The position numbers were made by a program, and so were the translations under genes. A stretch of 64,000 bases of DNA, taken from positions 2,978,501 to 3,042,500 of the forward strand of contig OX359192.1 of the NCBI GenBank assembly GCA_947172415.1, given 5' to 3'. The notes beneath the pieces are model-generated. The model was not told the DNA's origin and ran no database searches. It worked only from the letters and a program-made list of their open reading frames with translations. Source of the stretch: Chondrosia reniformis. Its lineage: Eukaryota; Porifera; Demospongiae; Chondrillida; Chondrillidae. This document shows, in pieces, positions 22,557-32,769 of the stretch. The first letter of the stretch is position 1, and each line of letters begins with the position of its first letter.

Positions 22557-24791
22557 CTACTTCTTTCTAGGAGGAAGGACAGGCGGATTACCCTTGTCCT
22601 TCACATGTCTGATAGCCAGTTTACTCAGTAAAGTAGAAGTATTTAAGGAAAACTACATTGTGAGAGAAATAGAGAATTGATAAGTGAAATTTGGGTTAAC
22701 TAAATGTTTATTTTATTAAGTTGATTGCATCACAATCTTAAAATCAATTCTTGAAGGTACTCTACACTGGATATAATGTCTTGCAAGGCAAGCAATTTCA
22801 GAGTACGTAATTAAAGCAAGCAATAAATAAACATGTCTGATCACAACCCATAATTCTAATTTTATATAAGGAAAATGGTGAATAAGCATTCAAATAAACT
22901 GTACATAGTTTTGACCAACTTTATATTGAAATTAGTGGACTGTAGAGAAACTATAGAAATAACTACATGTGAGAAATCAAGTAAAACACCACACTCAAAT
23001 CACCACCATTTAAATCAAACTCTGGTTCACCAGTTTAGCCACCAGTTCTCAGCTATTGCACTCTGACCTACCACAATACCTCTGAATGTTACCCACCTAA
23101 ATACGTACATACCTGTCCGCAAGGGAGAGTCAGAAGGTCTCCGTCTTCATTAACTGGACTCTAAAGATGGAAGGGGCAGATTAATGACTCATCCAACAAA
23201 AGATATGCATTGAACACTATATTCCACACTAACAACACTCAATCAGTCCATCTGCTCAAAATACCCCGACACGCTGAAAGTACATGTAACATTAACCTTT
23301 CTGTAGTATTCTACTAGAGCTTCTAGAGACTTGTGGACTTTGGGTTCTTCAACAATAATATATTTACCAGAGCTTGTTTGGTCTATCATGTAATGACGAC
23401 ATCGCCCTGTCACTCTAAAGAGAAAAAAGCCAACAAACTGTTTACATAAGTAACAACTGCTGATAGATTACCATGACAACCAATATGCTATAATACGTAT
23501 ATATATAGTGACATGCTTACTGCTGCCAATTTGCTTCAAGTGCCACAACAAGTAACAAGTGTACAAACAAACCTGAAAGACAAGGTGTATCCAAATCTGG
23601 TCTCACTGACTCGAATCAAGAAGCAACCGTTTGGCTTATCTGTCAGCAGTTGTTGTGATTGACTGTAGAATGAGAGTAAAATTCACTAAATATTCTGGTA
23701 CACACACTGCAAGAGAAGGAGATCTACATTAAACCGTACCGTCTACTGATTATGCCATGGAACCACTCTTTTATAGAGCCATTGTTATTCTTGATTGCAT
23801 CAGTTTGTGTTTCATTAAACCACCTCTTAGAAGTAGCTCTTCCAGCCTTACCATACTTCTTAAACCTAGCATTTGGATCCACAGGTTCAAAATCATCATC
23901 AAAGTCATCATTCTAAAAGGGAAGATTGAAATGAATAATTCCAAAAGTGGTTGTTCTAGTTCTATTTGTTAGAGCACTATTACTTACACTCTCACTATCA
24001 TCAGATGAAGGAGGAGGTGTTGGTGACTTTGGAGTAGGATGGGGAAGGGTTGGCTCACAAGGTTCTGGTGGAATGATCTCTGATCAATGTGGAGAAAATA
24101 TATATACACAATGAAAAGAGTTTGGGTACAGATTGCTAATCTTAACAATGCAAAAGATTCTCTACCTATATACGTATGTATATACATAAAAGAAGTAAAT
24201 AATCGAAAGACACAGTCTGCAAGCAGAAGCTTCTGAAACCTCTTACGAGCAATGAAACAACGAACGACTACAAGTTTAGAAATATTTAGAGACAGCGACA
24301 GTATAAGTATATCTGAGCCTTATATATTTGTCACTTGAGAAGACAATTGCACTAAGCACTGTACTAAAACAATAACTAAATAATTGCTAACACGACATCT
24401 CTACAGCACTTAAGGAGAGATAGAGACGAGACTACTTACTCTTTTGAATATTTGCAGCTGCTTTTTGTACTCTCTCAAGATGCTCCACCATGCAGAATGT
24501 CTAGGTGGAAGTACTTCAGAAACACTTTAGTTTTCCCAACTTGGAAACCTTGAAGGCCTGCCTTGACACATATCAGTTTGCAGTTGGCAGATGTTGGGGC
24601 CATACCAGGGTCAGCAGCAAGGAGCTTGTAACTGAACATGGAAAAAAAGAAGGAAAACAATATTTTGGATTTGCTAAGAAGGAATGTGAACTTACCGATC
24701 AACAGACTCATCAAAGGGGATTCTCACAGCAAATCCCTCTCTCCTGATACGTGTAGTCTCCAACATACCAGTGTAGCTCAACATTATTATT
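22557..24791 (-). CDS. Unconventional myosin end followed by SH2-domain tail (truncated gene)
   Basis: Minus strand. Exon 24791-24696 reads SYTGMLETTRIRREGFAVR and PFDESVDR, and exon 24631-24440 reads YKLLAADPG and GFQVGKTKVFLKYFH. These are the converter end of a myosin motor. The second exon continues, one base out of frame, into MVEHLERVQKAAANIQK, like an IQ-region helix. Exons 24079-23988 (proline-rich), 23912-23740, 23662-23573, 23414-23297, 23160-23113 and 22652-22557 follow, all phase-consistent. They encode an SH2 domain: EWFHGIISRR, GCFLIRVSETRFGYTLSF (phosphotyrosine-binding Arg in FLIRVSE), HYMIDQ and SLEALVEYYRK, then DLLTLPCGQ and a short basic end. Read from ATG 24491 the exons give an unbroken 222-residue SH2 protein. 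The motor is cut off near 24791 at a duplication border. Confidence 0.78.
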
Positions 24792-24915
24792 ATCTACAGA
24801 AAAATAATACACCGAAACATATGTCTATATGAATAACTATAAGATGGGGGTAATTAAAACCTCAAATCAATGTCTTGTAACTGTTACAGGCCTTGAATGG
24901 ATTACCATTGACTTC

Positions 24916-25558
24916 CTAGGCAGGGTCACCAATACCTTGAAGCATCTTGATGAATCTGATTTCTTGAATCATAAGTGTTACACGCTTTGCGTGGATTGCA
25001 GCCAGGTTACTCACGGATAGAAAGTATACAATGTATGCTTCTGTGGCTTCTTGAAGGCATTGCAGTGCATCTTTTTGCCATTTGAAGTCGCTTGCACGCG
25101 GATGTCTTTCTTGCAGGATCTGTCTTACTAATCTCGCAAATGGAGCTTTGCGAATTAGAAGGTGTGTCGTCTTTTGGAAGTGCCTGCATTAACAAATTAA
25201 GGTTATATGAAACATGCTTTACCAGCACTTGCAATCTTTAATAAGAAATATTTAACAATCACTGTGAACAAGACAGTAACTAAGGAAATGACGCTGTCGT
25301 TAGCTATATCCTTCGCAAAACTAATCTCCGTTACACTCCGCGCTCCGCTATGTATGCAGGCCTATCCAAAAGTCCTAACTTTCTTCAATAGCTAGCCTAC
25401 ATCCACATTTAGTGTACAGCATAAACAAACCTGATTTCCTTCAACGCGACTGTACCCATGACCCGTCTCACTGTCTGCTCAGATCTCTTCTGAGGAGTGC
25501 TACTTTTTCTTCTAGAAGATTTATTGCTTGTAGATCCCGATTCTTGAATTCTAGGCAT
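24916..25558 (-). CDS. CENPA: CENP-A centromeric histone H3, copy 2 (apparently intact)
   Basis: Histone H3 variant that marks centromeric nucleosomes. Exon 1 (25558-25431) encodes a 42-residue tail starting [13 protein letters not shown] and ending GTVALKEIR. Exon 2 (25183-24916) encodes the fold: [71 protein letters not shown] and TAG. Total 131 residues, no defect. Loop 1 is three residues longer than in canonical H3, and it carries the DFxWQ tryptophan motif of CENP-A/Cse4 proteins; the tail is short and unlike H3. These are the hallmarks of CenH3. The intron is 247 nt. Transcription is unproven. It is the only one of three copies here with an intact start and full fold. Confidence 0.9.
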
Positions 25559-25779
25559 TTTGCTATTTCACTATAGAAACTCCTTTTTCTAATACGCAAA
25601 AACTTCACGTGGCATTCAACGATGCGTACTTTTATACAAATCCAGAATCACTTATGCTTTTACATAACCAAATCCAGAATCAATGATCTAAAAATAGGCA
25701 ATGTATCGACTTTCCACAAATTAAAAACAGTTTATTAATTACTAGTTTTTGCAACTGTGCATTATGCTTGTTAAAACGT

Positions 25780-26577
25780 TTAAAGATGTTCAAAAATAAC
25801 ATCTTCTGCTTCACTTTCAGAATCGAAGGTCCTCACCCTCACAAGCCTTGGTGTGAGGGTCCAAGCAATGAGTGCAAGTTTTCTTTTGCCTTTTGAGCTT
25901 TCTTGGAGATGTTTAGATTCTTCCTCTTGCAAGAACAGCGATTGCAACACTGTAGCTTCCAACATACACATAAATGATAAGCATAGGACAAGAAATATAG
26001 CTACAAGGATAACTACCCCTAATGCTATGCCTCCGCAGTGCATCAGAGGGCTCTTATGAATACATTCTGCGCTATAAGAAAATACAGTACAATTATCATT
26101 CTCGTCATCCAACATAACTTTGTGGTGCTTGTGCCTAAATCCATTCTCATCAGGTAGTAACCCACTGTCTGGAGTTGCTTTGTGGCAGTTCTCTGGAGGA
26201 ACTGATTGGGGGCACTCCTCGTGTATCTCTGTATCATTCACCATATCGTGATGAAGGTCATCCTCCCAATCTGCTTTAGGCATGTTTGTCTCATCTTGCA
26301 CCTTAACATTTTCAGAATTGTTATGAGAAGCTTCAGTTGAGTTGGGTGGACATATACCAATAGTACGGTTTCTTACTTTACCAGCATGATTGTCTAACAG
26401 AAGACACATGTATACAAGATCATTTATTTTATTCTATCTGTCTCTCTTACAATGTGTAGATGGATACTTACAAGATTCCAGAACAAACTTTCAAATTCAG
26501 TTTGGCCCGATTTCTGCTACATAAGCAGCACTTCCATCACCACTAGCTGACACATCGTGGGCTTTAGCAAAGCCACC
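25780..26577 (-). pseudogene. PAM-like C-terminal exons, copy 2
   Basis: Exon 26577-26472 opens GGFAKAHDVSASGDGSA, resembling the end of the PAM lyase propeller, including the His of the PHDIVAS-like zinc-binding motif, but two TGA codons follow GPN. The next exon (about 26395 to 25780) is open for about 205 residues: an extracellular linker with N-glycosylation sites, one membrane helix (GGIALGVVILVAIFLVLCLS), then a basic stretch and the acidic tail RVRTFDSESEAEDVIFEHL. Layout (propeller, linker, one helix, acidic cytosolic tail) matches bifunctional PAM. The stops make this copy unlikely to give full protein. Confidence 0.6.
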
Positions 26578-27112
26578 CTAAAAGTACAAAGCAGGCTGAG
26601 AAGTACACACAACGTACTTAGAAGATAACCTTTTCTATTACTTATGAATATATCAAATCATTACACACTCCCACTCTACACCTCATATCCACACCTCTGC
26701 ATCTATCATCTTGGATTCTAATGTGACCTACTGCTAGGTTGCTAGGCAACTATCAATATTCACTATCATATACTAGTGTCGTGGGCATGATAATCACACA
26801 TGAATCTACAAACGTGTGTGCTTGTGATGTGAGAGCTGGTAAGAGGGTATGTGATGTTCAACAGACCTGAGGCTCCCACTCTTCCTCAGATCAGATGGCC
26901 AATTGGCCAAATAATTTATTTGTTTACATGACAATTACTTTGCTAGGGAAATTGTTATTGAACTGTTGCTATTGTATTCTCGGACAGCATTTGAGTTGCA
27001 TGGTTGGACAAGACCCTGCTCTATTGTTCCTTGTTATTGCTCCATTACACATAAGTGTTCATAACAAGCAATCTCAGCTAGAACATTCTAACAAAGTTCA
27101 GGCAAGGTTTCA

Positions 27113-27275
27113 GGCAAGGTTTGATGTACACAAATGAGTAAACTTACTCTCAGTTCACGACTAGTTCTCACTGAAGGGCCTGGATATGTTGTCAAACCCA
27201 TATCAAAGCTCTTTTACTATGTGATAATGGAGCATTCTTGGCATCTCTAATCCTCTCACTCATTTCACTCAAGGC
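27113..27275 (+). pseudogene. HELQ exon scrap
   Basis: A piece matching 7653-7814 of the left HELQ copy (GTTTGATGTACACAAATGAG through the exon reading LASLILSLISL). It lies at the far edge of the second module, detached from other HELQ exons. Part of the internal sequence is missing. Confidence 0.75.
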
Positions 27276-27292
27276 TTATTTTTTGTATACCT

Positions 27293-27330
27293 GAAGAAGC
27301 TAGTCCGAGAAGGGTGAAATGTTGTGGTGA
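27293..27330 (+). ncRNA. Hammerhead-ribozyme-like remnant
   Basis: CTGAAGA is followed 17 nt later by GAAAT, the spacing and bases of the two conserved hammerhead boxes (CUGANGA and GAAA). Helices around it are weak and no good cleavage triplet is seen. Probably a degenerate ribozyme left by a retroelement end. Confidence 0.3.
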
Positions 27331-27746
27331 TTCTTTTTGAAGTGAGTTGATCAAAAGTCCTAATAATTTACCGAATTTAATAACAAACCAGCATGTCTAA
27401 TAATTTCCACTATCTTGAACATGACTCTTACTTAAACTATCACAGTATGGAAGATTGTTTAGTTAAACATACAATCTGTTTAACTGTTACCACTTACTGG
27501 TACATATACATATGAAATTACGTATGTATATGCATGTGTCTTCAAATAATATTAACATTCTGCTATGAATTAGATACAGCTTATTATATGAATAAGGGTA
27601 ATATGACATTACTTTTTTTTAGAGGAAATTAATATCCTAAGTTTAGTATATAATATCTTCTACCTAGGTATATACAGAGTCATTTGATGCTTTCTTTCTA
27701 CTCATGGAATGACTGTTTACAAAAGAGAAACTTGCCAAACCCTCAC

Positions 27747-27992
27747 CAAATCAACACAAAAGCACCTCTGTTTATAGATGGCCATTTTCTCATGGCATTC
27801 CCATCTACTGCATCAATCAGCATAGTGGTGAAATTATCTGCATAAGGAACCCTTAATCAACCATTTATCTGACAACGATCCCAGAGTATTTTACTTACTT
27901 TTAAATTGGACTCCATTTTCCACATTTATACTTTCATTTATGATGAGTTGTTTGATGACAAAATGGCCAACAGGGTCTGCTATGATGTGTTT
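27747..27992 (-). pseudogene. PUM3: PUM3 (PUF-A) C-terminal exons, inverted fragment
   Basis: Minus strand. Exon 27992-27899 reads KHIIADPVGHFVIKQLI and ends with GTAAGT; exon 27837-27747 reads NNFTTMLIDAVDG, then MRKWPSINRGAFVL and a GTGAGG donor. This corresponds to the conserved C-terminal Puf repeats of PUM3 (family pattern PAGHLVLKWLI and KSWASVNRGAI). The preceding domains are on the opposite strand just to the right, so the gene is split by an inversion. The last exon was not found. Confidence 0.75.
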
Positions 27993-28170
27993 CTTCAAGG
28001 AAAAAAGGCATGAAAATATGAGCTACAAATATTTTGTACAGAGATACAGAACATAGCTGAAAAAAGTTAAGCTCTGACCTCATTAAAACCCATTGAGATA
28101 AGCTCCAAAATCTTTTCCAGTGTACATCATCTAAGTGTATTCATATAGATAGATTTACACATAACATGTA

Positions 28171-28250
28171 CAGTGGAACCTGTATATAAAGACCACCTGT
28201 GGTACCGAACTAAGTGGTCTTAATATACAGGTTGCATGCAAAATGATTAT
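28171..28250. repeat. CAGTGGAACC-type MITE fragment
   Basis: Begins TACAGTGGAACCTG and contains the arms AAGACCACCTGT and AAGTGGTCTTAATATACAGG, a short hairpin. The CAGTGGAACC terminus recurs at 6018, 33278, 36453 and 47455 and is the usual end of Tigger/pogo elements. Confidence 0.5.
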
Positions 28251-28313
28251 GAAGTTATTATATATATAATAATAATAATAATGTGTATTATATATGCTTG
28301 TCTTCCTTTGCAG

Positions 28314-29883
28314 GATCAAAAAGTTATTATAAATCATTGAAGGGTTATGTTCTAAAGATTTGTTCTGTAAGTTTCAGTTTCACCGTACACAGAGGTTGTA
28401 ACCTGCCCCTTATTTATGTTATTAAATGCCTTTATACAGGAAGAATATGGGTATTTAACACTGTTAGCAATATTTGATACTACAGATCATACAGTCCTAG
28501 TGAAGAAAGCAATTCTTTCTGTACGACTGTGCTTCCCTGTATATTTTATATTACTTCATGATTAGCATACGTACATATTTACATACATAACATACGTATG
28601 TAGGTAGAAAATGGGATGCATTTATTATTAATCCATCTGTCAGAATGAAATTTTATGCAGTCATGCTTGTACAATCTTGTCCAGCAAATGTCTTTAACTT
28701 ATGTGTTGTACTCGTACAAAGTTTTAACTTGGAATGTTTTGCAATTTCTTATCTTTCAGCTAATATTTCAAATATAGCTTTAATTGAAATCAGTTTTTAT
28801 CTGTGGCTAGTATACGTATATATAGAAAGAGAGTTGTAAATATGGTATACAGTTTTTTAAGTTTTTTTGATACTTACAAGATCAAGAAACTAAAACATGC
28901 ATAAAGCCTATGTTGTTTTCAGTTTTATATAATTGTACACTCTACGTACCTATCTCAATTTTAGTGTTTCAGTAGTTTGATGCTGTTGATTGTTGTCATG
29001 TCCCCTGTGTCTAGGAGCTGCTCACTCACCTAGATCAGCTATCGACTAGTGTTTATGGCATGAGAGTATTGTTGTATTTGTTAAATCCAAGGTCACCTAA
29101 GAACTTCAAGAAATCCTTCATAGCCATCTTGGCTGAAGGTGATGTAAACAATAGGTAAGTATACTTTTACTACAGTAGACCGTACATACGTATGTATGTT
29201 CGTATATGTCTAAATGCAAATGGTGATAATGAAACCACAAGTAATGACAGGTGATTATTTTTGAAGATGGAAAAACAATATAAGTAACTGCAATGTACTG
29301 AACCCAGAAAAACTCTTTATGACCACCAATACTCTGCCATTGAGCTATGTACAGATCATGTTTCCCTCATAAACTTCTATTATGTGCTTAGTGGTGATTC
29401 TCTTTAGCAGGACTAGCTGATAAATAAAGACCAACCCATTTACAGTGGGATGGGCATCTTAATTGAGTTGTTTCTAGTCACAACTAGAAGTCATGGATGA
29501 ACAGAAACAGTTGTCTGGCCCAGATGAGAAGAGAAAAAGGAGGAGAAACTCTTGTATCCTCATTTCAAAGCTTTCACACATCATATGTAAATTATTAAAA
29601 CACAATTTTTACCTTTGTTCGTGACTAGAGTGTGTGTACATGCTAACTGTATGATGAGGGTAACATGTAGTCTTCTCTTTCTCAGCTGGGCTATGTATGC
29701 ATGCATGATCATATTGGATTTCTTGTCCTAATTGTAGTAAAAAGGATCCCAAAACCCGTCGTATGGAGCTGTTAGAGGCTGTCTCATCAAAACTTGTACT
29801 TTTCACAGAAGAGAATGCTGACCTGTTTGTAAGAGATAACCACAGATGTAAACTCTTGATTGAAGTAATCAATATGGCTACAG
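28314..29883 (+). pseudogene. PUM3: PUM3 (PUF-A) middle exons
   Basis: PUM3 is a nucleolar Puf-repeat protein acting in ribosome biogenesis. Exons 28314-28366, 28440-28520, 29015-29154 and 29738-29883 are phase-consistent. They read KSLKGYVLKICS, EEYGYLTLLAIFDTTDHTV, ELLTHLDQLSTSVYGMRVL, SPKNFKKSFIAIL, SKKDPKTRRMELLEAVSS and LFVRDNHRCKLLIEVI. The order and intron positions follow the family. The N-terminal repeats are absent and the next exons lie inverted at 27.7-28.0 kb, so the locus is rearranged. No stop is present within these four exons. Confidence 0.78.
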
Positions 29884-30039
29884 GTTAATTAATATATAAT
29901 GAATCATAATGTGTCGGTAGTTAACTACTTAAAATATTCTAATATTACTACATGCTATGCCTAATCTGTAATAAATTAAAAAGCCTATAGGAACTAAATC
30001 TAGAGAGAGCTTTGGATGAAGATACAGGTGTGTTATCTT

Positions 30040-30245
30040 TCTTCTTTTGCTCCATTGGGCCAGACAGCTATTTCTGGGAATTCCACCTTTCATCAGTGGC
30101 CCTGGGAACGTTAATCTTTTTCTTGATCTTTGTTGAATCCTTGATTATCTCTGTTAAATACAGAGGTCTTAAATACATACACTCTTTTGGTGCAAAAAGT
30201 TGAAGAAGATGTTAACTAAGACACATTGTTTTTTGAAAGGAATGT
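30040..30245 (-). mobile_element. Penelope-like terminal fragment with hammerhead motif
   Basis: Similar to 31350-31560. On the minus strand it carries CACTGATGAAAGGTGGAATT followed by CCCAGAAATAGC, the two hammerhead boxes. Part of the terminal repeat of a Penelope-like element; old and incomplete. Confidence 0.5.
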
Positions 30246-30256
30246 AGGCATGCCAT

Positions 30257-30640
30257 GTACAGTGAAACCTTTGCTAACGACCACTGGCTCTATTACAACC
30301 ACTTTTCTCGGTCCCAAATTTTCAGTAGAACCCGTGTATAACGACCACCTCTAATTGCGTCAACTCTTCTAGGTCCCAAAGACAATTTTGATGCTCTTTA
30401 TAACGAACACCATTCGATTCAAAATTATGTATAAATTAAGTGACATTATTAGTCTACCACCTTAATATTGTTGGTGAGAATGGCTTTATCTACTGTATTC
30501 ACTCGACCAGACGCCGTTCTCGCCTCTCTTGAATAGAAGCCGCACCTTTAGCTCTGAACGTAACAATCACCGCTCTCGCACCTCCGGATGTGCTGAACAT
30601 AACAGTCGCATTCTCAAAAATAGCCACGGCGTCTGATTGA
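30257..30640. repeat. MITE sharing ends with 43040-43210
   Basis: Starts CAGTGAAACCTTTGCTAACG. The sequence GGCTCTATTACAACCACTTT and the following TTCTCGGTCCC occur inverted at 43150-43200. It contains two tandem versions of the end motif (AACGACCAC twice). No coding capacity. Confidence 0.5.
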
Positions 30641-30749
30641 GCGAATATATGGTATTGTAATAATAATTAACATAGTCTATATAAATACACATTATTATTA
30701 TTATATATATAATAACTGCATAATCATTTTGCATGCAACCTGTTCCGAG

Positions 30750-31335
30750 CTGACAAGAGGATGGGTATTGTCCAGTTCAACCCCCCGACGGAGCAGGGTG
30801 CTTAGCCCTTCATGTGGCATCCTGTGGCTAAATCAGCCTCCCTGCCAGTATGGGCTAACCCCCCGTCTGGCAGTTTCACTGGGTTACGTTACGTCATGAC
30901 AATGAAAATTTTCAAGACAGGCTGTGGCCTAGGTGCACCAGTGGTGAAGAAAACCCTGGGTCAACCAGAATAGGTGATTCCACTGGTGCCTCACAGGTAG
31001 ATGTACCTGAACGTAATAACCCTTCTTCGGTCCCCGTGACGGGCCAACCAGCCCTATGGACTGAGGAAATGGTTAGGGCACTAATTGATTGCTTTGAGCG
31101 ATCTGAACCCAAAAGAGGTGGCTATCAAAAGCATTTAGAGCGGGAATGGCTGAGCAAATACCCACATTTGCCTCAGACCGGTCGAACCCTTGCCTTCCAA
31201 GCCAAAAGGAGCTTGGTAGGAGACGGAGTACTGCAAGTAACGGGTAGCCGAGATTTAGATTTGGTTAATGATGCACCGCAAGGTGCCTCTAGAAGGAGAA
31301 GGATCCAAGGGGTGATCTGGAACCTTCAGAGGGAT
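30750..31335 (+). mobile_element. 5' fragment of a REL-endonuclease-type LINE
   Basis: A GC-richer stretch than its surroundings. The frame at 31036-31407 begins with WTEEMVRALIDCFERSEPKR and continues HLEREWLSKYPHLPQT, a Myb-like N-terminal module as found in LINEs of the R2/NeSL/CRE-like group. The reading frame leaves LINE sequence at about 31335, where a Penelope-like end begins. The reverse-transcriptase part is absent here; a C-terminal fragment of a LINE of this general type is at 60801-62755. Confidence 0.5.
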
Positions 31336-31339
31336 AATA

Positions 31340-31978
31340 TCCTTCTTTCATCTTCTTCTCCACTGGGTCAGACAGCCGTTTCTGGGAATTCCACCCTTCA
31401 TCAGTGATCCTGGGAGTCTTTGTCTTTTTCTTTATCTTGATCTTCTGTGAATCCTTGGCTCACTATGCTAAATCTAGGGGCCTTATATACACTATTTTGG
31501 CGCCAAAAGTTAAATAAGGTGTTAACTAAGACACATGATGAAATTTAATTTTATGAAAGGAATGTAGGTCCAATTAACTTTTATGAATTAATTATAAATC
31601 TATTAGTAATCTTGCTTGTACAGGTAAAACAGACTCAGCATAACTATAGACACAAGTAGGACATATTATGTAAGTCTACCCTTAGGTCTTCTAGTAGTAA
31701 CATTTCTTTGGAGGTGGGGTAACACAATATGGGGTAACACAAGACAGTCCTTAAGCATACTAGCTACTTTTTGCTTATACTTGATTCTAACTAGAGGCTG
31801 CCGGGATAGGAAGGTTTTAAAGGTTGATTTTAGCTTAAAGTATTTGTAACCCTGCTTAATAAGCCTACTGCATAACTGCAAACTTTTAGCCCGAAAACTG
31901 GAGAAGTCACTACATATTCTAGAATACCTAATTAGTTGTGAAATAAAGACACCATAGGCTGGGGTATCAGGAATATAT
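31340..31978 (-). mobile_element. Penelope-like element, 3' part
   Basis: Reverse complement of the same family as 43215-44793. It holds the end of the reverse transcriptase gene and the terminal region including the hammerhead motif at 31345-31425. It is truncated on the 5' side by the MITE at 31979. Confidence 0.75.
31345..31425 (-). ncRNA. Hammerhead ribozyme (type I-like) of a Penelope-like element
   Basis: On the minus strand the order is a stem I strand (CCAGGATCA), CTGATGA, a stem II of GGG..CCC, GAAAC, a very short stem III, the cleavable triplet GTC, and a stem I return strand starting TGACCC that pairs with GGATCA apart from one mismatch. All catalytic-core bases are canonical. Minimal hammerheads of this form are known from the terminal repeats of Penelope-like elements. 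Activity is inferred. Confidence 0.65.
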
Positions 31979-32743
31979 ATGTGGCAGTCGAGGTTAGAAA
32001 CTCGACTTTATGTCAGGGGGTCGCATTTTAAGTTTTTTGCATTTTTGGAAAGAAGAACTATTGGACTATCTTCGCTGAAAGTTTCAAAGCAATGCCTTCA
32101 TTTATGGCAGAGCTAGAGCCTCAGAAGTATCCGCGATTGGACTCCAGCCGTCTCCTTCCATATAATTTGCATATTAACAAGCTATAAAATGGCCGCCGCC
32201 ACATTCACGGACTATCGGATTTCGTTCCAAAACAGCCCGATCCTGCATCGTAATTGGTAAGTTCCTTAGCAATTTACACCACACAGTATGATAAGCAGCA
32301 TTTTATTCTAGAGCAAAAGATTGACAAGTAGGAAAACAATAGCTATTATTGTTTTTAGTTAGCTAGCTAGCTAGCATTCACTAGCTACCTTATCCTTAAA
32401 TAGTCTTACTGATGAATGCAAAGCGACGTGTACCAAAATGCATGCAGAAAATCATACTCCACTAGGTAGCTAATACAAGCAGCATAAACAACATGTAGCT
32501 ACATCTGACAAACCATATAGCTAATGTCACATCTTTGAGCGAGCATATCGTGGTCCAGGAACGTGATATTGTCGTCGGTCAAAGACCAAAAGATAGCCCT
32601 TTGACTGGACAACACGCTGCAAGTAGTCAAACACGACTTCTGAGAACGCAAACAGTCGAATACTAACGAAAACTTTGCACGCGCCGTTCTCAAAACTAGT
32701 ATTGCGACATAACGTCGAGTTTCTAACCTCGACTGCCACATAT
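31979..32743. mobile_element. Non-autonomous DNA transposon with 26-bp TIRs
   Basis: The left end TGGCAGTCGAGGTTAGAAAC and its continuation TCGAC are mirrored at 32710-32743. The flanks are TATATATG and CATATATATA, so the target was a TA-rich site. Frames inside are short and unconvincing. It sits directly against the truncated Penelope-like piece, suggesting insertion into it. Confidence 0.8.
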
Positions 32744-32769
32744 ATATATTATAATAGTAATAATAGCCG

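Larger units (their letters stand above)
24791..27275. repeat. Second copy of the HELQ/CENP-A/PAM-tail module
   Basis: Starts with a short ATT run and the HELQ-end sequence (CACCGAAACATATG), contains complete CENP-A (24916-25558), the PAM-like tail (25780-26577), the segment shared with 19155-19600, and ends with a 160-bp piece of HELQ exon and intron. It lacks the Kolobok, pogo and Merlin insertions of copy 1 and so shows their empty sites. Confidence 0.85.
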
